Positions 53,424 to 61,882 of a DNA stretch of 64,000 nucleotides are shown piece after piece. Source of the DNA: Rhodocyclus tenuis (lineage in GTDB: Bacteria; Pseudomonadota; Gammaproteobacteria; Burkholderiales; Rhodocyclaceae); the NCBI RefSeq assembly GCF_014197755.1, contig NZ_JACIGE010000013.1, positions 1-64,000 of the forward strand, given 5' to 3'. The notes beneath the pieces are model-generated. The model saw nothing but the letters and a program-made list of their open reading frames with translations. It ran no database searches and was not told the origin of the DNA. Position numbers and translations under genes: made by a program. The stretch's first letter is position 1. Each line of letters starts with the position of its first letter.

Positions 53424-55546
53424 ACGCCGCGAGCGCGAGCCAGACGACAGCAGCGGCGGGCGACCCGGCCGATGGTCTGATCGCCGCCGCTCCCGTCGTT
53501 CTCGACGTTCAGGCGGGGAAGCGCATGCTGTTTGCAATTGTCGCCGCCGGCGTCTTTTCTCTGCTGGCGTGTACGGCCTTCTACCTGTTCGAAATCGAAC
53601 GGCTGACGCGGCAGCAGCTCGCTGCGCTGGCACATCACGCGGGGCAAACGATCAATGCGACCGACCTCGACTGGCAGCGTCAGGCACGTGCCCGGATCGG
53701 CCCGCTGGCGACGGCAGACGGTACAAGGACGAGCCTGTCCTGGCACTACGATGCGGGCGACGGCAGCATCGCACGCGTCGTCGGCTTCCGCCTCGCCGAC
53801 GGCCATGCGGCAAGCTACCGCTATCCGCTCGACACCGCCTGGCTGATCGCCAGCGGCCGTTCCGATCTGCGCATTTTCCTGGCCTGGCGCGGGCGTGTGC
53901 TGGGATCGTCACTCGGAGAAGCCGGCGCTGGCGAGGCCGCCGCGCTCGATACGCTGTTGAGCGGGCGCATCGCGCGCCACGATGAACTTGTCGTCCAGGC
54001 GCCGATGCGCTGGGACGAGTTGCCGGACAGCCCCGTGCTGGTCTTCCAGCAGCGCCTGTTTCTGCCGTTCTCGCTGGCCGAGATCGCGCTGGCCGGGCTC
54101 TTCCTGTGGGCACTTCTCGCCGCCACCGTCTGGATGAGCGTCGGCATCTGGCTCAACAAGGCGCTGCAGCAGATCCAGTTCATGGCCTATCACGATCCGC
54201 TCACCGGTTTGATCAACCGCGCCGGACTTCGCGTCGGTCTCGCCCACATGCTCGCCGAGAGCCGGCGCAACCAGCAGTTGCTGGTCGTTTTCTATCTCGA
54301 TCTCGACCGCTTCAAGACGATCAACGACTCGCTCGGCCATGCCGCCGGCGATCTGGTGCTGAAGGAAGCGGCGCGGCGCCTGCTCGCCTGCGTACGTGAT
54401 TCCGACTTTGTCGCTCGCGTTGGCGGCGACGAATTCGTCGTCGTCGTCGGCGAACTCGTCGACCCGAACGACGCCGCGGCGATCGCCCGCAAGATCATCG
54501 CCAGCCTGGCTGAACCCGTCGCAGCGAATGGACTTCGCCTGCAGACGGGTTGCTCGATCGGCATTGCCACCTTCAGCGGATCGCCGTCCGATCCGGACAG
54601 TCTGATCAAGCAGGCCGACAGCGCCATGTACGCCGCCAAACAGGAAGGTCGCGGCCGCTATCACTACTACGATGAGAGCCTCGGCGCCAAAGCCGACCAG
54701 CGCCTGTCGCTGGAAATGAAGATGCGCCAGGCGATGCATGCCGGCGCATTCGCGCTGCACTACCAACCGGTCGTTTCACGCGCCGGCACAACGCAGTTGA
54801 TCGGCTTCGAAGCCCTGCTCCGCTGGCGCGACGATGATCGCGACATGGCGCCCGACGAGTTCATCCCGGTCGCCGAGGAAAGCGGCCTCATCGTCGAGCT
54901 CGGCGACTGGGTGCTGCGCACCGCCTGCCGGCAGATGCAGTCATGGCGTCTGCGTTTCGCGCACGCGCAGACGCTCTCGGTGTCGGTCAATGTGTCGATA
55001 CGGCAGCTGCATGCCGGCGATTTCGCCGCACGTGTCGAACACGCGCTGGCCGACAGCGGCCTGCCGGCCAGCGCGCTGATTCTCGAACTGACCGAGAGCC
55101 TCTACGTGGACAGCCACACGGCGGTGCCGAAAACCCTGCTGCGGCTGCGCGAGATCGGCGTCAGGCTGGCCATGGACGATTTCGGCACCGGCTATTCGGC
55201 GCTGTTGAGCCTTTCGCGTCTGCCGATCAACCGGCTGAAAATTGATCGTTCATTCGTTGAGCACATCACCGACGCCCTGGAAGAGCTGGCGATCGCGCGC
55301 TCGATCATCGTCATCGCCAGACAGCTGGGACTTGAGGTCGTCGCCGAAGGCGTCGAAACCGAAGCACAGGCGAAGCTGCTCGCTGCCAACGGCTGCCATG
55401 TCCTGCAGGGCTGGTTGTTCGACCACGCGCTGTGCGCAAACGATGCCGAGCGCTGGATCGCGCTGCCTGAAACAAGCGCGCATGAAAATGCGGCCAACGC
55501 CCACCTGTCGCGCACAGCGACTATCCCCGAAGCATCGGGAGCTTGA
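53420..55546 (+). CDS. Membrane GGDEF-EAL protein (c-di-GMP turnover)
   Basis: The 708-residue protein has an N-terminal helix (about 35-57), a periplasmic sensor domain (about 58-210), a second helix (about 212-235), a GGDEF domain with intact GGDEF (about 337) and an EAL domain with GFEALLRW, ELTES and MDDFGTGYS. Both catalytic signatures are present, so it could make or break c-di-GMP. It overlaps the FTR1 gene by 4 bp and ends the long gene train, suggesting that c-di-GMP control is tied to the pilus or iron system. Confidence 0.93.
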   Translation: MNAASASQTTAAAGDPADGLIAAAPVVLDVQAGKRMLFAIVAAGVFSLLACTAFYLFEIERLTRQQLAALAHHAGQTINATDLDWQRQARARIGPLATADGTRTSLSWHYDAGDGSIARVVGFRLADGHAASYRYPLDTAWLIASGRSDLRIFLAWRGRVLGSSLGEAGAGEAAALDTLLSGRIARHDELVVQAPMRWDELPDSPVLVFQQRLFLPFSLAEIALAGLFLWALLAATVWMSVGIWLNKALQQIQFMAYHDPLTGLINRAGLRVGLAHMLAESRRNQQLLVVFYLDLDRFKTINDSLGHAAGDLVLKEAARRLLACVRDSDFVARVGGDEFVVVVGELVDPNDAAAIARKIIASLAEPVAANGLRLQTGCSIGIATFSGSPSDPDSLIKQADSAMYAAKQEGRGRYHYYDESLGAKADQRLSLEMKMRQAMHAGAFALHYQPVVSRAGTTQLIGFEALLRWRDDDRDMAPDEFIPVAEESGLIVELGDWVLRTACRQMQSWRLRFAHAQTLSVSVNVSIRQLHAGDFAARVEHALADSGLPASALILELTESLYVDSHTAVPKTLLRLREIGVRLAMDDFGTGYSALLSLSRLPINRLKIDRSFVEHITDALEELAIARSIIVIARQLGLEVVAEGVETEAQAKLLAANGCHVLQGWLFDHALCANDAERWIALPETSAHENAANAHLSRTATIPEASGA

Positions 55547-55578
55547 CCAGCGCCCCCATACAATTGATAATCATTCGC
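55543..55578 (+). promoter_or_regulatory. Sigma-70 promoter overlapped by a Fur box
   Basis: TTGACC (55543-55548) and GATAAT (55566-55571) are spaced 17 bp. The 19-mer at 55560-55578 has the exact Fur core GATAATCATT (13 of 19 consensus matches by eye). It should place the DUF2325 gene and the iron-storage-like cluster under Fur control. Confidence 0.7.
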
Positions 55579-55618
55579 ATCGCACAAGGTCAGGATTCGC
55601 CGACCGAGGAGACTGCGC

Positions 55619-56923
55619 ATGTGTTCCCCACCCTTTCCCACAGCATTTCCCCTGACAGCAAGCCCCGCGAAAATCGAATCGTGGACCGCTCTCGGCCCCC
55701 AGGCCGGCGCGCGCTTGCCGCCGCCGGCCATCGCCAACCGGAGTTCGCGCCGGCGCAAGCTGTGGGAGCTTGAGCAGCAATTCCACTGTCCGCTGATCGG
55801 CGTCTGTTTTGACGTCGACCATCTGCGCAAGCTGCTGTCCAGGCACTTCCACTGTCCGCGCGAACTCAGTGATTTCAAGCTGCACACGAGTGCGGTCGCC
55901 GCCTGTGGCGAACGCAGCCAGCTGGCCGAGGTGCTGCAGAAGGACCTCGAAAAACGTCTGCAGCTGAGCATCGGCCGCTTTGCCGGCGCCAAGAGCAGCG
56001 CTGCGCTGCGCGAGCTGTGGCGCACCGCCGTGCTCAGCGGCAGCGAGCTTCCCGGCGCGCTCTGGGCGTGCTGGACGCATCCGGCCTGCGACCGCGAACT
56101 CAGCCTAGACATCTATGGCGAGATTCACATGATCCAGCATCAGGTCGGCGGCAGCACCCGCGCCGACCTCGGCACGCTGACTGCCTTGCGCGCCGAGAAC
56201 CAGCGCTTGCGCGAACAAGTCGAGACGGCGCGCGGCGAGAGCGAGCTGCTGCGCAGCGAAAAGGTCAGCGCAACGCAGACGATGTCGCGCCAGATCGCCG
56301 AGCAGCGCGCCGAGCTGGCCGGCAAGGAAGCGTCGATCGAAAGCCTGCGCAACGAAATCGACTCGCTGCGCCAGGAGATTCCCGAACTGCGCGACCGGCA
56401 AGCGCTCGCCCGGCGCGTGCACGAGAGCGAAAGCAGACTGGCGAGCGCCGGCGCACGCAACGCCGAGCTGGAAAGACAAGTAGCCGAACTTGAGCACCAG
56501 CTCCGGCAGGCGCTGGCACTGCGCGAGCGAGCCGTGCCGGAAAGCGACGAGAGCGACGAGAGCGCGCTTGACGCGACGCTGCGCGCCGGCCCGGCAGATC
56601 TCGGCGGCAAATGCGTGCTCTGCGTCGGCGGTCGCACCGCCGCCATCGACAACTGCCGGCAACTGATCGAGGTCCGCGGTGGGCGCTTCCTGCATCACGA
56701 CGGCGGCCGCGAAGAAAGCCTGCATCGCATCGACGCTGCAGTCGCCGCCGCCGATCTGGTCATCTGTCAGGCCGGCTGCATCAGCCACAGCGCGTACTGG
56801 CGGGTGAAGGAGCAGTGCAAGCGCACCGGCAAACGCTGCCTCTACATCAAGACGACCGGTATTTCAGGGCTTTCCCGCCTGATCGACGCCAGTGCGCAGG
56901 AAACGCTTGTCGCCGAGGAATGA
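55619..56923 (+). CDS. DUF2325 domain protein with central coiled coil
   Basis: The 434-residue cytosolic protein has an N-terminal helical domain with three Cys/His-rich motifs (FHCPLIGVCFD, HFHCPRE, CWTHPACDRE). A long coiled coil (about 180-305) and a C-terminal DUF2325 domain (about 325-425, GGKCVLCVGGRTAAIDNCRQLIE, VICQAGCISHSAYWRVKEQC) follow. DUF2325 has no fixed function; the Cys/His-rich surface suggests metal sensing or binding. The ribosome site GAGGAGA is good. The Fur-type promoter directly upstream points to an iron-related role. Confidence 0.85.
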   Translation: MCSPPFPTAFPLTASPAKIESWTALGPQAGARLPPPAIANRSSRRRKLWELEQQFHCPLIGVCFDVDHLRKLLSRHFHCPRELSDFKLHTSAVAACGERSQLAEVLQKDLEKRLQLSIGRFAGAKSSAALRELWRTAVLSGSELPGALWACWTHPACDRELSLDIYGEIHMIQHQVGGSTRADLGTLTALRAENQRLREQVETARGESELLRSEKVSATQTMSRQIAEQRAELAGKEASIESLRNEIDSLRQEIPELRDRQALARRVHESESRLASAGARNAELERQVAELEHQLRQALALRERAVPESDESDESALDATLRAGPADLGGKCVLCVGGRTAAIDNCRQLIEVRGGRFLHHDGGREESLHRIDAAVAAADLVICQAGCISHSAYWRVKEQCKRTGKRCLYIKTTGISGLSRLIDASAQETLVAEE

Positions 56924-57032
56924 CCACCGCCACCGGCAAAACTGTCGCGGCACAACGCCGGGTAAAGCACGCATACCATTTCCGTGCTCTCCGCAGGTAT
57001 CATCGTCACCTCGACCAACGAAAGACACTCGC

Positions 57033-57455
57033 ATGTCCCGCATCGTTTCTGCAACACCCGGCCGTATCCGCATCCGCGACAAGGGCCTGCGCCAGAGCGA
57101 ACGGCTGGCACGGCTGGAAGCCACTCTCGGTAGCCTGCAGGGGATCACCGAATGCACAGGAAACCGGCGCGCCGGCAGCCTGCTGCTGCGCTTCGACCCG
57201 ACGGCAGTTGATATGGCTGCGCTGGAAGCCGCGATCGACGCCGCCGTCGACGCCGAATTCGCCCTGACGGTCGGCAAGCACCCGCTGCGCAGGAAACTCA
57301 ACCGCTACGCCAAGATCGGCATGCTCGGCAGCATGGCGGCGACGCTGGCTTTCGCCGCCAGCGGCAACAAGCGCCTGCACACCGCCGCCGGCACGATCTT
57401 CGTCGGCTGCATGGGCGTGCATATGTACACCTTCAGACACCACCTTTTGCGCTGA
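57033..57455 (+). CDS. Cys-less HMA-like domain plus membrane segments (ferrosome-cluster-like)
   Basis: The 140-residue protein begins with a heavy-metal-associated-like fold lacking CxxC but with ATPGRIRIRDKGL (residues 8-20), followed by a basic region and two hydrophobic segments (about 92-108 and 112-130). The PGRxRxR motif recurs in the next gene and in the P-type ATPase at 59632. I infer that it is a component of the same iron compartment or transport system. The ATG at 57033 is chosen because the fold begins directly there. Confidence 0.7.
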   Translation: MSRIVSATPGRIRIRDKGLRQSERLARLEATLGSLQGITECTGNRRAGSLLLRFDPTAVDMAALEAAIDAAVDAEFALTVGKHPLRRKLNRYAKIGMLGSMAATLAFAASGNKRLHTAAGTIFVGCMGVHMYTFRHHLLR

Positions 57456-57886
57456 TGCATGCCAGACCTTCAGATTCATCCGCTGCTGCCCGATCCGTCA
57501 TGAGTAAAAGCCGTTTCGATTCCGTCATCCAGGCCGTTGCCGACGACACGCTCGACCTGCCTGCGGTCGTCGCCTGCTTTGCCCCCTATCTGCATATCGC
57601 GCACCAGTTGCCCGGACGCATCCGCTTCCGCATCGAACTCGCCGCGCTCGACGATCCGGCGATACGCAGGCTCGGCAGCGACGCGCTGTCCGACGCGCTG
57701 GCCGGCATCCGCGGCGTTCGCGATATCAAGCTGAACAAGCTGGCGCGTTCCTGCGTCGTCGAATACGACCGCACGCAGATTCCCGATACCGCCTGGGCCG
57801 ACCTGCTCGCCGGCCGCGACACGCCGGCGGCGCAGTCACTGACCGGCATCCTGCAGGACCGTTATGCGGAGGTTCGCCGTGCCTGA
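57455..57886 (+). CDS. Second Cys-less HMA-like protein
   Basis: The 143-residue protein contains HQLPGRIRFRIELAALDD (about 49-66) and a beta-alpha-beta HMA-like fold ending VVEYDRTQIPDTAW. It has no membrane helix. The ATG at 57455 overlaps the preceding stop (TGATG); an internal ATG at 57500 may be the true start. It overlaps the ferritin-like gene. The family is unknown to me outside clusters of this type. Confidence 0.65.
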   Translation: MHARPSDSSAAARSVMSKSRFDSVIQAVADDTLDLPAVVACFAPYLHIAHQLPGRIRFRIELAALDDPAIRRLGSDALSDALAGIRGVRDIKLNKLARSCVVEYDRTQIPDTAWADLLAGRDTPAAQSLTGILQDRYAEVRRA

Positions 57887-58598
57887 ATACGACGAGGCGA
57901 TCCTGCGCGGCCGGCGCGTGCTGCCGCAGGCGCCCTTTCCCGCACTGCATCAGGCCTTGCGCATCGCGCTCTACGACGCCTGCGCGGCACGCGCCTTCGG
58001 CGCGCGCGTGATCGCTGCCTTCGGCGCGCAAGCGCCTTTCGTCAAGCTCGCCGCCGCCGAGGAACGCACTGTCGCCACGCTGACGGCGCTGTGCGAACGC
58101 TACGGCGTGCCGCGGCCGTTCGACCCTTTTCCCGGTGAAACGACACTGGCGCCCGGCTGGCGCGCCAATCTCGAGCGGGCGATTGCCGGCGAACTGGCCA
58201 GCATCCAGCTCTATCAGGAATTGCGGGCACAGGTCCGCGCTCGCGACGTCCGGCGCAGCTTCGCCGCGCTGCAGGCAGAAGCAATCGACGATCACCTGCC
58301 CGCCCTGCAAGGCGCGCTGGCAACGGCGCTGGCACGCGAGCGCTACCACGCCGCGCAGGGCGTGCCGGCAGATCAGGCCTACACGCGGCACGGCCCGCTG
58401 ACCAATCTGCTCGAACAGGGCATTTCCTTACTGAGCGGCCAGCATGGCGCTGCCGGCATCGCCGGGCCGCTGCTGCGTGCCGCTAAACCCGGCCTGCTCG
58501 CCGGCCTGCTGGCCGGCGGCGCCGCCGCCTACTATCTGCGCCAGCGGCGCAATGCAACGCACGACCACGCGAACACTCACCCGGAAGAGGAGGACTGA
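57879..58598 (+). CDS. Ferritin-like (DUF2202-type) protein with C-terminal membrane segment
   Basis: The 239-residue protein has a four-helix ferritin-like pattern: APFVKLAAAEERTVATL (about 53-69), RYGVPRPFDPFP and GELASIQLYQEL to AIDDHLPALQGAL (about 104-145). The first metal motif, which I expect as E-x-x-H, reads E-R-T here. A Gly/Ala-rich hydrophobic stretch near the end (about 198-218) could anchor it in a membrane. GTG 57879 is preferred over ATG 57864 because GGAGG lies 6 bp before it. Confidence 0.7.
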   Translation: MPEYDEAILRGRRVLPQAPFPALHQALRIALYDACAARAFGARVIAAFGAQAPFVKLAAAEERTVATLTALCERYGVPRPFDPFPGETTLAPGWRANLERAIAGELASIQLYQELRAQVRARDVRRSFAALQAEAIDDHLPALQGALATALARERYHAAQGVPADQAYTRHGPLTNLLEQGISLLSGQHGAAGIAGPLLRAAKPGLLAGLLAGGAAAYYLRQRRNATHDHANTHPEEED

Positions 58599-58600
58599 CC

Positions 58601-58951
58601 ATGTTGCCCCTGCTACCTTTTGCCGCCGGCCTGCTGGCCGGTGCCGTCAGCGTCAAGCTGCTGCGCAGCGACAAGACCCGCGACGGCCTCAACGCCGCTA
58701 AAACCCGCCTGCGCGCAGCGACGGTGAGCGGCCTGAACAAGCTCGAACATTCCACCGCCGCGGTACGCGAGCGCCTGGAAACCGCGGACGATGCACCAGC
58801 GGCGCCAGCAAGCGAAGCCGTCGCGGCACCGACGGCCGTCGCCGAGGAAGCTCCCGCAAAGGTTGCCACCGTCAAACCACGACGCAAGCCCGCCCCGGCG
58901 AAGCGCACCAAAGCCGCCAAACCGGCAGCGGACGCAGGAGGCGCAGCATGA
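58601..58951 (+). CDS. Small membrane-anchored Ala/Lys-rich protein
   Basis: The 116-residue protein has one N-terminal hydrophobic segment (LPFAAGLLAGAVSVKLL), a helical middle (LNAAKTRLRAATVSGLNKLEHS) and a histone-like Ala/Lys/Pro-rich tail. Such tails can bind polyanions such as polyphosphate or nucleic acid; that role is a guess. GGAGGA ribosome site before the ATG. Confidence 0.65.
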   Translation: MLPLLPFAAGLLAGAVSVKLLRSDKTRDGLNAAKTRLRAATVSGLNKLEHSTAAVRERLETADDAPAAPASEAVAAPTAVAEEAPAKVATVKPRRKPAPAKRTKAAKPAADAGGAA

Positions 58952-59292
58952 AACGACGCCGAGCCGCCTACCCCTGCCCGCTGCCGCTGGCGGCGCGGCA
59001 ACCAGCGCCGGTCGGCGCCGCTTTCATTACCGGACTGGTGACGCAGGGCTTGTTGCTCAGTCTGCAGGGGCGCGGCATGCAGCCGCGGCTCGACCGGCGT
59101 ACGGCGCGAATGGCGCTGCAGGGCGGCGCGGCGCTCGCCGCCGGTACCAGCGCCGCCCACGCCTGGCAGGCCGGTGCGCCGCTGCACGCGCTGACCAGCG
59201 TGGCCACCGGCGTCGCCGCCGTGGCGGCAATCGAATATCTGTTGCAGGACGAAAATTCCAGGGAGAAGCAAGATGGCCAAGAAGAAGCATAA
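58948..59292 (+). CDS. Small glycine/alanine-rich membrane protein
   Basis: The 114-residue protein has two hydrophobic segments (about 24-40 and 55-68), rich in Gly and Ala with a further AVAAIEYLL helix, and a charged C-terminus. It overlaps both neighbours (ATGA before, 20 bp after). No known family was recognised; it is probably a membrane component of the iron cluster. Confidence 0.62.
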   Translation: MKRRRAAYPCPLPLAARQPAPVGAAFITGLVTQGLLLSLQGRGMQPRLDRRTARMALQGGAALAAGTSAAHAWQAGAPLHALTSVATGVAAVAAIEYLLQDENSREKQDGQEEA

Positions 59293-59632
59293 GAAGCGCA
59301 ACAAGACCGCGGCTGGCTGGGGCGCGCCGGGTTACGGGCAGGCTTACGGCGACGGCTACGGCCCCGGCTACGGTGAAGGCATTGCGGGACTGGACAAGGG
59401 GCTGCTGCACAGTCTCAAGGGGCTGGCCGGATCGCGCGGCAGCGAACAGTTCCTGCTCGGTGCGGCGCTCGGCGCGGCAGCGGCCTACGTGCTGAGCGAC
59501 GAAGAACTGCGCAACAAGCTGGTGCGCATGGGCATGAAGCTGTACGCCGGCATTGCCGGCGGCTTCGAGGAAATCAAGGAACAGATGGCCGACCTGCGCG
59601 CCGAAGTCGAAGCCGAGCAGCACGCCGAATAG
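59273..59632 (+). CDS. Gly/Tyr-rich small protein with one membrane segment
   Basis: The 119-residue protein starts with a Lys-rich run (MAKKKHKKRNKT), then a Gly-Tyr repeat region (GYGQAYGDGYGPGYGEG, about 20-36), a hydrophobic GAALGAAAAYVL segment and an acidic coiled tail ending EAEQHAE. GY-rich repeats recall magnetosome or prion-like scaffold proteins in composition only. GGGAGAAG ribosome site. Its TAG stop overlaps the GTG start of the ATPase. Confidence 0.65.
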   Translation: MAKKKHKKRNKTAAGWGAPGYGQAYGDGYGPGYGEGIAGLDKGLLHSLKGLAGSRGSEQFLLGAALGAAAAYVLSDEELRNKLVRMGMKLYAGIAGGFEEIKEQMADLRAEVEAEQHAE

Positions 59633-61833
59633 TGAGTTCGCTGCCGGGCGCTGCGGCGCCCAATCCTTCTGCTGCCGCGACTGACGCGACACCGGGCGCC
59701 TCTTCGAGCAACTCGTCGAACAGTTCGTCTACCGACTCGTCGGAGCGCTCGCCTTTCGTCTCGATGCGCGTCGTGCACCGCCTGCCGGGGCGGCTGCGCC
59801 TGCGCTTCAAGACACGCACCGGGGCGGCGTTCCAGCCGCGCCAGGTACAGCTGGCGATCGAAAACCTGGCTGGAGTCGTCGACGCGCGCATCAATCCCGC
59901 TGCCGCTTCGCTGATCGTGCGCTTCGACCCGGCAAAGACCGACGCCGAAACGCTCTGTTCGGCGATCCGGCAGCTGCCGGTACGGCCATCGCCGAGCGCG
60001 CGCAGCACGCCGGCGCCGGCCGGCGAGGAAATGCGGGCGCTGCTGATCAGCGGCGGCCTGTTGCTCGGCAGTTCGCTGCTGCCGCTCCCCTTGCGCATGC
60101 CGGCGACGCTGGCGGCGGCGCTGCCGGTGTTCGGCGAGGCGGTCGACGACCTGCTGCAACGCGGCATCACCTCGCATGTGCTTGAGGCGCTGGCGATCGC
60201 CATCTCGGCGCTGCGCCGCGACTACACCGCAGCCAATGCAACGAGCTTCATGCTGGCGCTCGGCGAGTATCTCGAACACTCGATCGAGCGACGTTCCGAC
60301 GACCTGCTCAAGCAGCTGCTGCGCCCGGATACCGGCCTCGTCTGGGTCGAGGAAGACGGCGTCGAGCGGCAGATCGACAGTGCCGGAATTGCGGTCGGCG
60401 CGACGGTGATCGTCGCAGCCGGCGCGACGGTGCCGGTCGACGGCACGGTGCTCGGCGGCGAAGCGCTGATCAACGAGGCGGCGATGACCGGCGAGAGCGA
60501 ACCGGTGCGCAAGCAGCGCGGCGACAGCGTGCTTTCCGGTACGGTGGTCGAGGAAGGCCGCCTGCGCGTCTATGCCGAGCATGTCGGCCACCGCACCGCC
60601 GCCGCGCGCATCGCCGACTACGTCGAGGACTCGCTGACCGCGAAGAGCCAGGCACAGCTCGGCGCGGCGCGGCTGGCCGACCGGCTGGTGCCGGCCGTGC
60701 TCGGGCTGGCCGGCACCACCTGGCTGCTCTCGGGCGACTGGCAGCGTGCCGCCGCCGTGCTGCAGGCCGATTACTCGTGCGCGCTCAAGCTGGCGACGCC
60801 GGTCGCCTTCAAGGCCGGCATGTACCGCTCGGGCAAACAGGGAATCCTGTTCAAGGGCGGCGACGTGGTCGAACGCCTGGCCGAGGCCGACACCTTCGTC
60901 TTCGACAAGACCGGAACGCTGACCACCGGCCTCTTGGCGGTGACCGACTCGATCACCTTCGATCCGAACTACTCGGCGACCGACCTGATCGACCTCGCCG
61001 CATCGGTCGAGGAACATTATTTCCATCCGCTGGCGCTGGCTGTGGTCGAGGCAGCGCGCAAGCATCAGGGCCGCCACTTCGACCACAAGGAAGTCGAGTT
61101 CATCGCCGCGCACGGCGTCGCCAGCGTCATCGACGGGCAGCGCATCGTCGTCGGCTCACGCCATTTCGTCGAGGAGGACGAGGGCATTCCGGTCGACGCA
61201 CAGCGCGCGGTGCTCGACCGCCTCTTCCGCGAAGGCAAGACGCTGCTCTACATCGGCTTCGGTGGCCGCCTGCTCGGCGTCATCGCGCTCAAGGACCAGT
61301 TGCGCGAGAGCAGCGCCGCGACGCTCGCCCGCCTGCGCCGGCTCGGCGTCAGGCGCATCGTCATGCTCACCGGCGACCATCGCGCTCGCGCCGCCGAACT
61401 CGCCGAACAACTCGGCATCGATGAATTCCATGCCGAACTGCTGCCCGAAGGCAAGGCCGAGATCGTTGCGCGCATGACCGCGGCGGGCGCGCGCGTCGCC
61501 TTCGTCGGCGACGGCATCAACGACGCGCCGGCGCTGGCCGGCGCCCATGTCGGCATCGCCATGCAGCGCGGCGCCGATCTGGCAAGGCTGACCGCCGATG
61601 TGGCGCTGCTCGAGGACCATTTCGAACGCGTTGCCGACGCACGCGAACTCGCCGTCGCCACCATGCAGCGCATCGACAACAACTTCCGCCTGACCGTTGG
61701 CGCCAATACGGCGATCCTCGCCGCCGCCGCTTTCGGCAAGCTGTCACCGATTGCCTCGAGCGTGCTGCACAACGGCAGCACCATCGCCATCCTGCTCAAT
61801 GCCTTGCGCAGCGTCCGGCTGCGGCCGGAGTAG
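59632..61833 (+). CDS. P1B-type ATPase (P1B-6-like, ferrosome FezB candidate)
   Basis: The 733-residue cation-pumping ATPase has an N-terminal Cys-less HMA-like domain with HRLPGRLRLRF (about 46-56), the TGES phosphatase loop, the phosphorylation motif DKTGTLT (about 425), HP (HYFHPLAL) and GDGINDAPAL. The membrane metal motif reads SCALKLATP instead of CPC or SPC, which I associate with the P1B-6 subgroup. In ferrosome clusters a P1B-6 ATPase moves iron into a membrane-bounded granule. It starts with GTG. The substrate assignment (Fe) is inference from family and neighbours. Confidence 0.85.
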   Translation: MSSLPGAAAPNPSAAATDATPGASSSNSSNSSSTDSSERSPFVSMRVVHRLPGRLRLRFKTRTGAAFQPRQVQLAIENLAGVVDARINPAAASLIVRFDPAKTDAETLCSAIRQLPVRPSPSARSTPAPAGEEMRALLISGGLLLGSSLLPLPLRMPATLAAALPVFGEAVDDLLQRGITSHVLEALAIAISALRRDYTAANATSFMLALGEYLEHSIERRSDDLLKQLLRPDTGLVWVEEDGVERQIDSAGIAVGATVIVAAGATVPVDGTVLGGEALINEAAMTGESEPVRKQRGDSVLSGTVVEEGRLRVYAEHVGHRTAAARIADYVEDSLTAKSQAQLGAARLADRLVPAVLGLAGTTWLLSGDWQRAAAVLQADYSCALKLATPVAFKAGMYRSGKQGILFKGGDVVERLAEADTFVFDKTGTLTTGLLAVTDSITFDPNYSATDLIDLAASVEEHYFHPLALAVVEAARKHQGRHFDHKEVEFIAAHGVASVIDGQRIVVGSRHFVEEDEGIPVDAQRAVLDRLFREGKTLLYIGFGGRLLGVIALKDQLRESSAATLARLRRLGVRRIVMLTGDHRARAAELAEQLGIDEFHAELLPEGKAEIVARMTAAGARVAFVGDGINDAPALAGAHVGIAMQRGADLARLTADVALLEDHFERVADARELAVATMQRIDNNFRLTVGANTAILAAAAFGKLSPIASSVLHNGSTIAILLNALRSVRLRPE

Positions 61834-61853
61834 CCGGCGCGCAGACACGCCGG
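61834..61853. terminator. Hairpin between ATPase and convergent diguanylate cyclase
   Basis: CCGGCG-N8-CGCCGG lies immediately after the ATPase stop between two convergent genes. There is no T run, so it is only a candidate terminator. Confidence 0.35.
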
Positions 61854-61882
61854 TGATCGACAGGCCGTAAGGGCAACTCCGC

